Positions 36,199 to 47,627 are shown, numbered from the stretch's first letter. The stretch is DNA of 64,000 nucleotides from Neurospora tetrasperma FGSC 2508 (GCF_000213175.1 NW_009799100.1:4467099-4531098); one strand, 5' to 3'. Made by a program: numbers and translations. The notes: generated by a model from the sequence alone, not told the origin.

Positions 36199-38687
36199 TT
36201 TTTTCCTTTTTTTTTTTGCTCCTTTCCTTTACCACTCTAGTTTTCACTTCCTTTTTTCTTTTTTTGTTTCCCGTCCTCTTATACCTTTGATTTCTCATTT
36301 CTTTGTTCCATAGGCGCTCCTTCCTCGTTCTCCAAGTCCGGTCCGAATTCTTTTTTTTTTCCCCTAATGTGTGGTATCAAATCTCTATATACCTACACGA
36401 GCAAGGTTTCTGGACTGCAAGGGTAGGGTGTTAGTGCTTTTCGCGGGCGGTCTCCACGGAAAATCCTCCTCGCACTACCCAAATCATAGCGCCAAGACCG
36501 AAAACCCCCTTTTCGCCCGCAAAAGAATTGTTAGCACTATCTGAATTTCGCGCTTTTTCTGTTAGTGCATTCCCGTACAGCCGTTTTTCGCGCTTTCGTG
36601 GACTTTTCGTGTAATCATTAATCAACAACATCAACAGCAAAACGTTCGATATGCCTCCCCGAATCCAGCTCTGCACGTAACAACCCAGAATCCAGCCTTG
36701 CACCCATACGGAAGGGCGCGGCGTGCCGCCCCGAACACTAGTTGCATTAGCTGAAAGAAGAGTTACTCGCTCTGCAGCGATGCGCATTTGACCTTCACTG
36801 CTGCGGAACATAACGAAGATCGAGCTCCCTCAACCATGTAGAGTAAACGACGCGTAATCAGCCCTCTAATTGAAGCGCTCGTGGTCCCTTCCTTGATCCT
36901 TGATACTCGAGTCACTCTCACAATATCTCGATCGTCCTCCCCTTCTTAAGTTTTTGCAGCGTCTCTGTACGTATGCGCCAACGGGGCAGCTGCGACACAA
37001 TCTAGAAGTACCAATAATCTCACATCTCATCAGATACTGTTTACCTTTCAACGCTAATATCTGACATAAAAGTATTTCATGCGGTTGTCAAGACAGCCTC
37101 AAATTTCTGCACAAAACTGTTGTATTGGCCTTTCAGTCAGAAACGAAGCTGAATTTGTTGAGTGTCTGCAGCGGGGAGCGGTAAGTTGGCCGCTCGGTTT
37201 TCGGAGGACTCGTTATAGAAGAGGTATCCAAGTCACTTGTCTGTGCCTGTCAGGTCGTCCCGAAAATGGGGGCGGGTTCTAACAGCCCTTAGTAATTCAG
37301 TTAGTACTCGAATGCAATCCAACGACGCTGTAAAGGCTGCGTTTGGCTTCAACCTCCCAGGTACTCTAGGTACTGTACAATGTATTCTCCATTTGTATAG
37401 TGCCAATTACCGCAAGTCACGGGCAGTTTCGGCTCGGCTCAACGCGCTGCGGCCCTCATGATGGATGGCTACCGGCTTCATGTTCCACCCAAGCGTGAGG
37501 CCTACTGTACTGTCGCGCGCAATACTGCATGGTCAAACTACCCATGTACTCAAGGAGGTAGATAGAGAGCTCATTGATATATCAATAAGTCCGATTGTAG
37601 AAGCCTGGACGCAGATGAACGCGATCGATGAACGACGTATGTGGACGGCGGTGGCAGCTCCCGTTTCTCGGCCCCGTCCGCGTTCCCGTTTGTTCCATGC
37701 GCCTTTTGCTCCTCGTCCTCTAAGAGTCGAAGTCTTTCAGGTTTACACTCGCATTGTTGGAGCTACTTACAACATGACAGCCTCCATCCATTTCCTATGC
37801 AAAATTTTGAGCTTGTGAAGAGTGAAAACAAAAGCGGCGGAAATCCTGCCGTTCCACGGGAGCGGGCCAGTCATCACCCTGTTTACACGTTAAACAGAAT
37901 TTTTGTGATGCTACTTTTTAAACGGTCAAACATCTATGTAGAGGTATATACTGTTCTTTGATAGTGTTCCAAGTTCACGTTGAAAAGGATAGTCTGCCTA
38001 ATTCATATTCGTTTTCTGTCGTTCCAGTGTCACGCACGTAACTGGCGGAATCAGTCCTCCTCGTTTGGTATCATGCCCTAGTCAATGAATACCGCTCTTT
38101 GAGCGGCGGAATGTATCTGGTAAGTCGGATATTTGCACACATATTATGGCGTTTGCGTAGGTGGCAGCCCAACGGGCAAAGTCCGTTTGGACTTGCGGGT
38201 ACTTTGATGGTTCAAACGTGAAGGGATAGTGATAGCGCTGTGAATGATGACTCTTGTTTGAGTGTGTCGTGTTGATGTCGTTGGCTGCTCGGTGGATTCT
38301 TCAGCTTTGTGGATATTAAGAGCAATGAGTTATCCCATACGTTGATGGTGCCTGTTCTAATCTTCCTTCATCAGAGCTCCTATCCTTCCTCCGTTGAGTA
38401 CCTCTAGCTGAATACCTCTAGACTCGCGATTCCACAAGGGGCTTTTCTCCCAATTTTGCCTTCCCCTAGGTATCTTAGTCGCAGTTGTAATGCTGCGGCC
38501 AATTCGTTCTCTGCCTTTTATCTCGAGCCTACTGGTTTCAAGGAAGTGTGTTGTCTCGTGGCATTTTGTTTCACGGTCCTCTCACAGACAATCACGCCGC
38601 TTGGTAAGTTTTCCTTTTGTTTGTGTCGATGTAATCCACCACTGCTTGGTGCTGACAAAATGGAAAATAAAGGCTTCCTTCGTTACG
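36199..38687. other. Gene-poor region right of the gap
   Basis: It begins with a pyrimidine-rich tract (36199-36362), followed by about 2.3 kb without a recognisable protein. The right end is the presumed leader of the dynamin-like gene. A frame at 36651 (ATGCCTCCCCGAATCC) starts well after an A-rich leader-like stretch but is soon interrupted by stops, so a decayed or non-coding unit is possible. Confidence 0.45.
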
Positions 38688-41228
38688 ATGCACGACACGG
38701 CAACTACCCCCGGGAGCCAATCGCCAGACTCCAGTTTCGCTAATCTAGACAGCCTCGGAAACCATATCTACCTCGAGAAGCAAGACAAGCTGCGCGATCT
38801 GGGAATTAACCTCCAAACGTCACAGGTAATGTCAGCCGACACACTTTTGTGACCCGATCATACGGTTTGTTCTCGCTTAACCTTGGATTAGATCATCGTT
38901 GTAGGTGGGCAATCATCCGGCAAAAGCTCCCTCCTCGAGAGCTTGACAGGTTTCTCGCTGCCTCGAGGCCAGGGTTGCTGTACACGGTTCGCGACGCAAA
39001 TCACACTGCGCCGCCACCCGACCAAGAAGACTGTCATCTCGATCATACCCAGAAGCAATGCGGACCAGAAGCTAAGAGAAACGTTGAGAGCGTTCCGGCA
39101 TGAGCTCACTGATTTTCGCCCGGAGGATGTGGCTGGTGTCATTGAAAAGGTGTGCATAATGATCCTTGACATGAGGATGAAGAGACCTGCTAACTGAGGG
39201 CTTTGTAGGCCAACATGGTGATGGAAATTAGATCAGGGATCAACAAGGACATTCTCAGTCTCCCCATGTTCAGCGATGATATTCTCAAGATTGAGATTTC
39301 GAGCCCTGACGTGAGTGGTACAGCTGGCAGTTCATCGCCAGGAGGATAGAATAGCCGGCTGACAATTGGAATGTACAGAATCCTCATCTGACTGTTATTG
39401 ATGTGCCTGGGCTTTTCCAGGTAACAGACCAGTGTAAGTATACATTCTTCTGTTGACGCCGAGACTGCGAGCTGACAGTACAATTCAGTAGGTTATGCTA
39501 CTAATCAAGATAAGTCGATGGTTGAGGCGATGGTGAAGAGACATATGAAGAACGAGAGAACCATGTAAGTTTTTGAGAGACTGCGAGTCCTTTGGTCATC
39601 CCTCAGTAACATGCTGAACGTTTTAGCGTCTTGGCTGTATTGTCCTGTCTTTCGGATCCAGCAACCGAAGGAATCCTTCAGTTTGCCAAAGTAGCCGACC
39701 CCAAAGGTGAGAGAACCGTTGGAGTTCTTACCAAAGCCGATCTGGTAAAAGAAAAGGCCGTCCTTCAGTCGCTTTCCAACTTGGTGATGGGCACAACTCT
39801 CAAGCTTGGTTACTTCGTTGTGCGGAACCGGGGTGCCGACGAAGACGATCTGGATATATCCCAATGCAACAGGAAAGAAGTCGAACTTTTTGAGGATCCA
39901 CAATGGAAGGATATTGCGAGCACCGGGCGTGTTGGAGTTGATACCTTGAGGAAAGAGCTGCAGTCCCTCCTTACAGGGCTCGCCAAGCGCGAGTTACCGA
40001 AGCAAAAAGCTGAAGTCATAAAGCGTCTGGCTGATTGTGAGAAGAGAAGCATCTCCTATGGGCCGCCCAGGTCAACTCCAGCAGCTCAACGGGAGCATTT
40101 GATCAAGTTGGCGCTGAGGTTCGAGAGGTTGGTAAACGATGCTCTCGAGGGCCTATATGGCAGGGATGTCCTATTTGGAGAGAAGCCTCCGCTGAAGCTC
40201 ATCACCAAGATCATTGAGCTCAACGAAGGATTTTCTAACGCAATCTGGAAGAAAGGTCAGACCTGGAACTTCAAAGGGAAGACGACGGAGAAGGACAATG
40301 GCGCCGAAGCTGCCTACATCAAACTGATAAACGAGGCTTTCGACTGGGCATCAACTTTTCCAGAATTATTGGAGTATCGTCATCCCAACATTGTTTCTTT
40401 CAAGAACCCACAAAACGACATCATGGCCTTCATTGGAGAGTGTTACTCGGCAAGTCGTGGACCAGAACTGGGATCGGTGAGTTTATCTTCTGTGCAGCAC
40501 TCATTCAACAAGCAAAAACACTGACACCGGTTCAGTTTGGCGGGTCGGTGTTGACAATGGCATTTCAAGCCCAAGCGACGAGCTGGGATGAAGCCGCAAC
40601 TCGTCATGTCAAGGGGGCTGTCTTGGTTATCCATCGGTTCCTATACACGCTTCTGGAGGTTCTAGTAGCGGATCAGAGAATGCGCGAGGAGTTATGGTCA
40701 TCTCTCCAAGATGATCTGCTGAAGGGTTATCGACGGGCATGCGACCACGCCAAGTTCGTCATCAACACGGAGCTTAACGGTCGTCCGGTAACCTACAACC
40801 ATTATTTCAACGACAACCTCCAGAGAGCTAGGCTGGGCCGCCAAAGGTCCATTCTCCAGGGATTGGACGCGAATGGTCCAAATACGAAGGTCGATCTCTC
40901 CAAGGTGCAGGCTTTGATGACGAGCGCGGTGGAAAACAAATCCAATGCTGAGCAGGTCAAGGAGGACATCCATGACATACTCAAAAGCTACTATAAGGTC
41001 GCCCGGAAGAGGTTCGTTGATAACATTTGCCAGCAGGCAATCAATCATTTCCTCCTCGACGGCGATCAAAGTCCTGTCAAGATATTCACGGCGAATTGGG
41101 TAGCCAAGCTAAACGATCGTCAACTTAATAGCATCGCCGGCGAGGATGCTACTACGACAACGGCGAGACAGAGGCTGGAAACGGAGATTGAAGGCCTGAA
41201 AAAGGCTTTGGAGGTATTACGGTATTGA
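38688..41228 (+). CDS. Dynamin-superfamily large GTPase (Mx/dynamin-like)
   Basis: Seven exons: 38688-38825, 38892-39149, 39209-39310, 39379-39433, 39489-39564, 39627-40476 and 40536-41228. The product is 723 aa, usual for this family. GTPase motifs are G1 GGQSSGKSS (residues 51-59; classical dynamin has GDQSSGKSS), a G2 threonine in GQGCCTRFAT, G3 DVPG (174-177) and G4 TKAD (245-248). The middle/stalk region follows. A GTPase effector region near residues 605-700 contains the QVKEDIHDILKSYYKVARKRFVDNI helix. No PH domain or Pro-rich tail is present, as in Mx-like and other cytoplasmic members. Fungi carry several such genes of unclear role in membrane remodelling. An in-frame ATG exists at 38490 but the added residues look like leader sequence, so 38688 was preferred. 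A decayed relative lies directly downstream. Confidence 0.88.
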
Positions 41229-41846
41229 TGATAGTGACTCATGGGCGAACGGTGCCAGCAACGACTCGTTATTCTCTGGCGGGTGATGTTCAACCAACGT
41301 ACTAACGTGGCCTAACATGGCAGGGGCCCTAATGATGGGAATTGCAGTCGCGGGATTGTAATCTTTGGATGTTTTGCGAGATTGTTGGGGGAAGTGGGAG
41401 AGAGAAGAAGAAGGGAAGGGACGAAGAGCCGGCTCTTTACACAGACCCCACTGCTGTAAGGCACAGGTACGAACGATAACTGGGCGAGGGACCTTGATGG
41501 GTTGTTCCATCTGATTATTCACACCCGCTAGAAATAAATTTCTCGTAATTACTCCTCGTAAGCTACCATCATTTGCTGTCATCGCCATTGTCTTGTGGTC
41601 CTTGCACTCGCTTTGTAACGCAGATCACTCTGCGCGATCACGACTCCTTTGGAGTCACAATAGCCATCATACCGTCCTCGTCGTCCGATTAAGATCGAAA
41701 GTCATATCTGAAGCCGTTCCGGTACACACTTGATGGCGATTGGCAGATTTCTGACTTGCTGGACATCATCAATGAAGTAAATGGTCACCATCACTTCTCC
41801 GTCTTCAGATTTACCAGTTTTGATATTTTGACAGGCCAACACGTAC
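41229..41846. other. Spacer between dynamin-like gene and dynamin pseudogene
   Basis: This is the 3' flank of the dynamin-like gene. No independent gene is visible. Dynamin-like similarity becomes readable only from about 41847. Confidence 0.45.
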
Positions 41847-42410
41847 ATGGGTCTAAAGCGCACCAGTGAGGCCAATGGTCCATATACGTTGGCTTAAACT
41901 ACCTAAACATGTCTGAAGCTCGAGGTTTCGGGGCCCGACATGGATGGTTGCTCTTTGGAAACCGATAACTCAATTACCAAGTGCTCTGCAAGCCTCATCT
42001 TACAGTGATCGGTGCCTCGAACTTGTTTCACGCTACGGGCCCGGGCAGGTAACACAAGATCTACATCAATGACTTCGTTAACGCACCTCTGGGCCACGCT
42101 ACTGACGCGAGGAAGAGCATGGTTGATCAAATGGTATGGTCAAAGATAGAGGATGAGAGAAACCATGTAGAATCAAACCCTGTGATTGTAAAGCGTTATA
42201 GCCATTTAGCCCTCTCATTCCGCCCTAGCTACTGATAGAATCCTGGGATTCGCCAATGTGGCTGATTCTTTCACAGCGAGAACGGTCGATGTATCTACCA
42301 AGCCTGACTTTGTAAAGAATCAGGCCATGTTCTAGTCAATTCCCAAGTACGTCAAGTAAGCTCCGTTCAAGCTGGGATATTCCATCATCGTGCACATTGT
42401 GGCGGATCAC
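41847..42410 (+). pseudogene. Decayed fragment of a dynamin-family GTPase gene
   Basis: Several short blocks follow the dynamin order in the same orientation as the intact gene upstream. They are MGLKRTSEANG (41847), LKLEVSGPD (41913; intact gene ILKIEISSPD), then after intron-like DNA KPHLTVIGASNLF (intact NPHLTVIDVPGLF), KSMVDQMVWSKIEDERN (intact KSMVEAMVKRHMKNERT), RILGFANVADSFTARTVDVSTKPDFV and APFKLGYSIIVHIVADH. Stops and frame changes interrupt it. The G3 motif DVPG has become GASN, the P-loop exon is not found, and the stalk and effector parts are missing. The VSGPD and TKPD forms match canonical family members better than the neighbouring gene does, so it may come from a different paralogue and not from a recent copy. 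Confidence 0.75.
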
Positions 42411-42522
42411 AGTTCATTGTCTTGTTTTTGTTTCGTCAGGGTGTAAATGGCGTTGTGTTGCTGATATATTGCTAGATGCTTATAGGTAAAGTATTTTGGT
42501 ATTTCTTATAACAATTAGTGGT

Positions 42523-42606
42523 GGTCCGGTGGCGAAATGGTATCGTGTGGTCCTCCTAATTCGGGAGGATAAGACTGAGGTTGTGGGTTCGAGTCCCATC
42601 CGGATC
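42523..42606 (+). tRNA. tRNA-Arg (anticodon CCT) with a 13-nt intron
   Basis: Acceptor arms are GGTCCGG and CCGGATC (one wobble). The D-arm is GCGA-AATGGTA-TCGT. The anticodon stem TGGTC/GACTG has wobble pairs. The loop CTCCTA-A carries anticodon CCT, which reads AGG. The variable region is AGGTT and the T-arm GTGGG-TTCGAGT-CCCAT. A 13-nt intron sits after the base following the anticodon. Its GGAGGA can pair with TCCTCC around the anticodon, as expected for the intron helix recognised by tRNA splicing endonuclease. The mature length is 71 nt. Confidence 0.9.
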
Positions 42607-42612
42607 GTCCAA

Positions 42613-42618
42613 TTTTTT
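42613..42618 (+). terminator. Pol III terminator after tRNA-Arg
   Basis: A run of six T begins 7 nt after the tRNA end, and a second six-T run follows a few bases later. Confidence 0.8.
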
Positions 42619-43042
42619 GCTCTTTTTTCTTCCCCTACAGTCTGAGCGGACTTATCTTGAGTTTTATGCTGTTTTTTTTATATTTTTACTCTTCGGAAAG
42701 TTCGCAGAGCGTGACTTTGAATGCCACTTAGTTACAAACGTGTGCGTGGTGCAAGCACGGTTTTTGTTGCAATTTGTGTGTCTTGTTGAGTCACGGTTTG
42801 ATGGATGCATGCGGAACTGAAATTCCTCAATTCTGTGTCGAGGAACTTCTACTCAGCCTAAGCTTCAACAGAACGCAACGCCTCTTGTGAAACATCTCTT
42901 CCTGGTTTTTCTCCGTCGTGCAAGTGATTGCCGATACATTCGCTTGGATAGGTATCATCAACTGGAAAGTATCCTTCCAACTGTGTTGAGACTGAGTTAA
43001 TTCGACCCAGTTCATACCTCACTTCACATCTCATTCTCAACC
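42619..43042. other. Spacer and promoter of the histidinol phosphatase gene
   Basis: About 420 bp of T-rich non-coding DNA. It contains a CPC-1/Gcn4-type word and a short leader ending at the ATG. Confidence 0.6.
42787..42793 (+). promoter_or_regulatory. TGAGTCA, candidate CPC-1 (Gcn4-type) site
   Basis: TGAGTCA is the reverse complement of TGACTCA, the site bound by the cross-pathway control activator CPC-1/Gcn4. It lies 250 bp upstream of the histidinol phosphatase ATG. Amino-acid biosynthesis genes of this kind are classical targets. Chance occurrence of a 7-mer is not negligible. Confidence 0.5.
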
Positions 43043-44173
43043 ATGGCGTTCACGATGCACTCCCACTCCGGGCAGTTCTGCCCCGGACACGCCAAAGACC
43101 AACTCGAGGAAGTGATCAGACACGCCATCAGCGTCGGCTACAGAACCATCGGTCTGACAGAGCACATGCCCCGTACCCAGCTCTCGGATCTCTACCCGGA
43201 AGAGGTACAGCCAGCCGCACACGCACACGCATATCCCCAATCCCACTCAACTCATCATAACTAACGAAACTACCTCACAAAACTCCAGCTCGACCCAGAC
43301 CAAGGACAAACAACTCTCGCCCAGCTCGTCCCCCGCCACGCTTCTTACCTCGCCGAAGCACAGCGTCTCCAAGCCAAATATGCCTCGCAGATCCACATCC
43401 TCATCGGCTTCGAAGGCGAATGGATTCGCGGGGCTGAGTACGGTCCCCTGATCAGCTCCCTTTTATCTTCCGCTCCATGCGTCGACTACTTCATCGGATC
43501 CATCCACCACACGGCCGGGATTCCAATTGATTTTGACAAGACCATGTTTCTGCAGGCGCAGAACGCGTGTGGGGGTTCAGAGGAGAAGCTGTGGGAGAGG
43601 TACTACGATGAGCAGTTTGAGATGTTGAACGCGACGAGACCGAAGGTGGTGGGACACTTTGATCTGATCAGGTTGTTGTCGGAGGAGCCGGATAAGAGGG
43701 TGAAGGGGTGGAGGGATGGGGTTTGGGAGAGGATGAAGAGGAACTTGGAGGTGTGTAAGGGGTTGGGGGCTTGGTTGGAGGTTAATACTAGTGCTTTGAG
43801 GAAGGGGCTGAAGGAGCCGTATCCGGGGAGGGAGGTTGCTGAGGTGAGCTTGCATTTTTTTTTCTTTTTTCTTCGCTTTCTCCCCCCCTCTTACTCTGAA
43901 TGGTGGTGGGTGCTAACCAACAACTTGGTGGGTTAACAGGAATGGATCAAAATGGGGGGCAAGTTTACGTTTTCGGATGATAGCCATGGGATTGCACAGG
44001 TTGCAACAAACTACACAAGGGGCCTGGATTACTTGGATAGTTTGGGAGTTACTGAACTCTGGACGCTGGAAAGGGTTCCTCATCCCGGAACAGCAGGGGA
44101 TATCAAGTCGGAGTTGAGGGACAAGGCCGTGACCATTGCCGAATTCCGCCAGAGCTTGCGGCTGGAGCAGTAG
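43043..44173 (+). CDS. Histidinol-phosphatase, PHP family (yeast His2 type)
   Basis: It hydrolyses L-histidinol phosphate to L-histidinol, the step before the final oxidations in histidine synthesis. Three exons, 43043-43204, 43289-43843 and 43940-44173, with introns of 84 and 96 nt, give 316 aa, close to yeast His2. PHP metal-binding motifs are visible: HSHSGQFC near the N-terminus, LTEHMP (residues about 39-44), IGFEGEW, FIGSIHH, GHFDLIR and, in the last exon, FSDDSHG. The N-terminus begins directly at the first motif, as expected for a cytosolic enzyme with no transit peptide. The start ATG is the first in the leader and has a good context (AACCATGG). A CPC-1-type site upstream suggests amino-acid control. 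Confidence 0.94.
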
Positions 44174-45858
44174 ACGTACTTAGGTTGACAATTGCGATTG
44201 TTCAGTGTGGCAGAAAATGTTGGTCACTTCGTATAAGCCAACAAGCCCGTGCCAAGGCCGGAAGTCGTAGCCCTGTATGCCTCGTGTTCGCCTCTGTGTC
44301 GACAGTAAAAGAGAGTCATTCGTTTGCCGAACGGTCTCGTCTCAATTCTTCGTTCTTATCGATTCGGCCTCGTTTGTTTTTGGATGAACATGCTATGTCA
44401 AATGTAGGTTTCTGATGCAGGTTGAGGCAGCCAATTCGGGACCTCCCGCCCCAGATCTTGCCAACGCGCATGATTGTCCTCTCTGCCTCTCTACGTGGTC
44501 TGCGGTGTACCTAGCTCCGAGCGAATGAGATACGCGGTAACATCGTGGCTTGCTGTTAAAAGTGAGAGACATTCGTTGGTCCAGGCGTGATCTCCCAAAC
44601 TTGTTTCGAGTGCACTTTGAACACGAACGACATGGTACCTGACAACAATGGACCAACGTCAATCGTGCAGCCGAGGAATGCTGACTATTCAATATCAAAA
44701 TGGCTTCGATGCAAGGGAATTGAACGCAATTTCTATACACTGTAGTCAGTAACTTTTGAAGCAAAGAGTAGCTCGCGGCCGTTGGGGGAACGATGGTATT
44801 TGTTGCTGATGTTCAATTTGTTCGAGAGAAGAGGGGAGGGGCATGTGACGAAGTTAACGTTATCTACGCCAGGGAGTGAAGGAAACGTCAAGACGGGGGA
44901 GTGGGTACGGCGGGATGATCATCGCATCCATTGTCCGCAACCGTCAGGCTGTGTACTATGAGTATGGTCCCTTCCAAATAAACAACCTCTTCCTGGTTTT
45001 CCAGCTCTTTTGAGGCGGCTCGGAATCGAGGCAAGCTCAGTCAAGATGAGAACTGCTTTGGCTGGTATACGAAAGACGATCAGCGTAGGTGAATCGCATT
45101 CTCAGTGTTTGGAACTCACCATCGTCCCGTCTGCTGGGTGAAGCGGGCATGATTTTCAAATCCAGCCGGGCATAAGAACACAGTCCAATCCTGTTAGCGG
45201 GGAACTCCTCCCGGCCTTGAACAGGGGAGAAATGTGGCGTTGTAGAGGATCATGTAATCGGTACCAATCCACAAAAAACCAGGGTAGAGAGAGCTTTAGC
45301 AAACAGCAGCCTGAACCTTCCACTTCTCAGTCTTCCAAATACAATATCCAACCGGGAAATAGTTCCAGCGATTTTCCAGGACTTGCATTGCCAAAGTTCA
45401 CCGAACCAAACTTCGGAAAACTATCTACGATAGTATTGAAGTATCACGCAGGCTTGGGATGTAGAGTACATATCTAACCACCTATCATACACACTGTACG
45501 GCTCCTTGTCGAGTACGCACAGACCAAGGCGGGCTCAGGGCACTCCTGCAATTCAAAGCCTAGTTGCCCCATCCTTTCACCCTCCCCTCTTCCCCGGCTT
45601 TTCCTTAATTGACACCACCTCTCAGTCGCCCATCCGCACATCCCTACCTCCATATAATTCCACACACCTTTGGCTGCTACACCAACTTTCCTCAGTCACA
45701 CACCCATCCGTTCGCTACACGCCCGCCCCCGGCTCCGATCTGGTTTCAACAGCCCGGCCCGTTCCCGACAGGCCAGCCTCAGCTCGACTTTCCATCCAGT
45801 TCCGGAAACCAAGGGCCAACGTCATTTTCAAAAGCATCCAGTCGTCAGTTCTTTGACC
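44174..45858. other. Intergenic region and leader of the FAR1-type gene
   Basis: No recognisable protein in either strand. The last 300 bp are C-rich and ATG-poor, typical of a fungal 5' leader. The frame of the next gene is open upstream to 45670 but has no ATG there. Confidence 0.5.
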
Positions 45859-47627
45859 ATGTCCTCCGGGAGCGGGCATCCCGGTCTGGGCTTTGGCAAC
45901 ATTGGCGGCCAGCTCCGTCGACAGTACCAACCGCACAACGTCAACCCGGCATCCTCCAACAAGCCGTCGCCATCGCTATCGCAACAACACGCGTCGCCAT
46001 ACCAGTCCCAGGCCTACGCGTCCCAACACACGCAACATGCCCAGCAGACACCGCAGAGCCAGTACTCGCACCACCTCTACACGACTACGACTCCCCCGAT
46101 TCCCAGCGTATCGACCGTTCAAAATGCCGCACGACAACCCCAGACACAGATGCCGCCAGCGATGCCGCGCCAACGAGCCCCTGCTCCTCGACAAATGCAG
46201 CAACAAGCCAGCACCCTGCCGAGCTATCTTCAACAATCGTTGAACCAACAGCCCATACCTCAACAGCCCTTGACTGCCCAGCAGCTAAGCCAGCAGCCCA
46301 TGAGCCAGTCGCTCGGTCAGCAATCCCTCGGCCAGCAGTCTCTGACGCCATCGCCCATGAGCCAAGCGCCGTTGAGCCAGGCCCTTACACAGCAGTCTCT
46401 TGCCCAGCAATCTCTCGCTCAACAGTCGCTTAACCAGCAGTCGCTCAACCAGTCCGTTCAGAATGACAACTCCATCTTGTCCCAGCAGTCAACACCACAC
46501 CCGCCATCACAAGCAACGTTGCCTCCAGTTCAGCCGCAGATTTCCCAGGCGCAGCAGGTACAAAAGGTGCAACAAGTGCAGCATGTACAACAGCAACCAA
46601 CCCCTCCTCACCCGGAGCCCGCGGATGCTGCTCAGGATACCAGTCATGATGACGACATGGAGATTGGTGGACACCAGGGCGAGTCCGGAGATGATGATGC
46701 GAGCAGCTCGAGGATGAATGACGGAACGCCTTTTGTTCCACGACAACCACGTGGTTTGATGATGTCAGCACCTCCGCAGGGGGGAAGCTTTGAAACCCTG
46801 GACGCCATTCATAAGCATGTATTGGAATACTGCACTTCGGTAGGCTATGCCGTGGTCATTGGCCGATCGAAAAAGACGGTTCCGGGTCTCAAGAAGGTCT
46901 TGTTTGTGTGTGACCGTGCCGGGAAGCCGCCTAAGCGGGTGAGTCCCGAGATGCGGAAGCGCAAGACGACGTCCCGCAAGTGCGACTGCCCATTCGGCTT
47001 CTTTGCCATTGAGCAACGCACGCAGTGGACTATCAGATACCGCCCCGATGCCATCCACCTTCAGCACAACCACGGCCCCAGCGAAAGTCCTTTGTTACAC
47101 CCCGCTGCGCGGAAGCTGGACAGCAAGATGGTTGCTGCAGTTAAGCAGCTGAAGGAAAATGGTATGTCATATCTCGTTCGCATCTGCCGATCAAGTTCTC
47201 GTTAGCTGACGATTTTACAGGTGTCGGTGTTACCGAGACGCTCGAGATCCTCCAGCAAGATCACCCCCATGTTCCTCTTCTTCCGCGCGATATCTATAAC
47301 GCCCGTGCAGCCATCAACCGTAACCCGCAGAAGGTGGCAACTGGCTTGGCCGAGAACCGGCCCGCGATTTACAGCAAGCCACAACCGTCAGCCGAGGAGC
47401 GCATCCGTGCGGATCTGCGCCGGGAGATTGCCAAGGCAAGAGAGGAGCTCGAGAAGGTCAAGGCAGAAAGTCAAAAAGAAATTGACGAACTCAAGGCGAC
47501 ACTCAACGAAAAGAACAAGATTATTGAAAAGTTTGAACAGTTCATTGACATCTGCAACCAACGGGTTATTGTCAGGCTGAACGATACCGGCTCGTCAAGT
47601 GCTGGGGCAGCGAGCGGAAGCTCTTGA
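45859..47627 (+). CDS. FAR1/WRKY-GCM1-type zinc-finger protein with Gln/Ser-rich N-terminus
   Basis: Two exons, 45859-47161 and 47221-47627, joined over a 59-nt intron (GTATGT...TTACAG), give 569 aa. ATG 45859 is the first in-frame ATG. Residues 1-260 are Gln/Ser/Pro-rich and disordered, with a tandem QQSL repeat. A FAR1-like domain covers residues about 310-470: SFETLDAIHKHVLEYCTSVGYAV, then Cys351 (VCDRAG), RKCDCPF (Cys375/Cys377) and LQHNHGPS (His403/His405). These form a C2H2-type WRKY-GCM1 zinc finger, followed by DIYNARAAINR. This module is shared with Mutator-like (MULE) transposases. The MULE catalytic domain is absent here, and a coiled coil (residues about 490-550) takes its place. 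A domesticated DNA-binding factor is therefore likely. Targets are unknown. Confidence 0.88.
46311..46455 (+). repeat. 15-nt minisatellite coding for QQSL-type pentapeptides
   Basis: About nine imperfect copies of a 15-nt unit encode variants of (L/A/G/N)QQSL. Synonymous differences between units show that the repeat is not brand new. Copy number is likely to vary between strains. Confidence 0.8.

Noticed and set aside
35308-36313. Long frames of about 300 codons across 35.3-36.3 kb
   Set aside because: They are made of the N run; no real coding sequence supports them.
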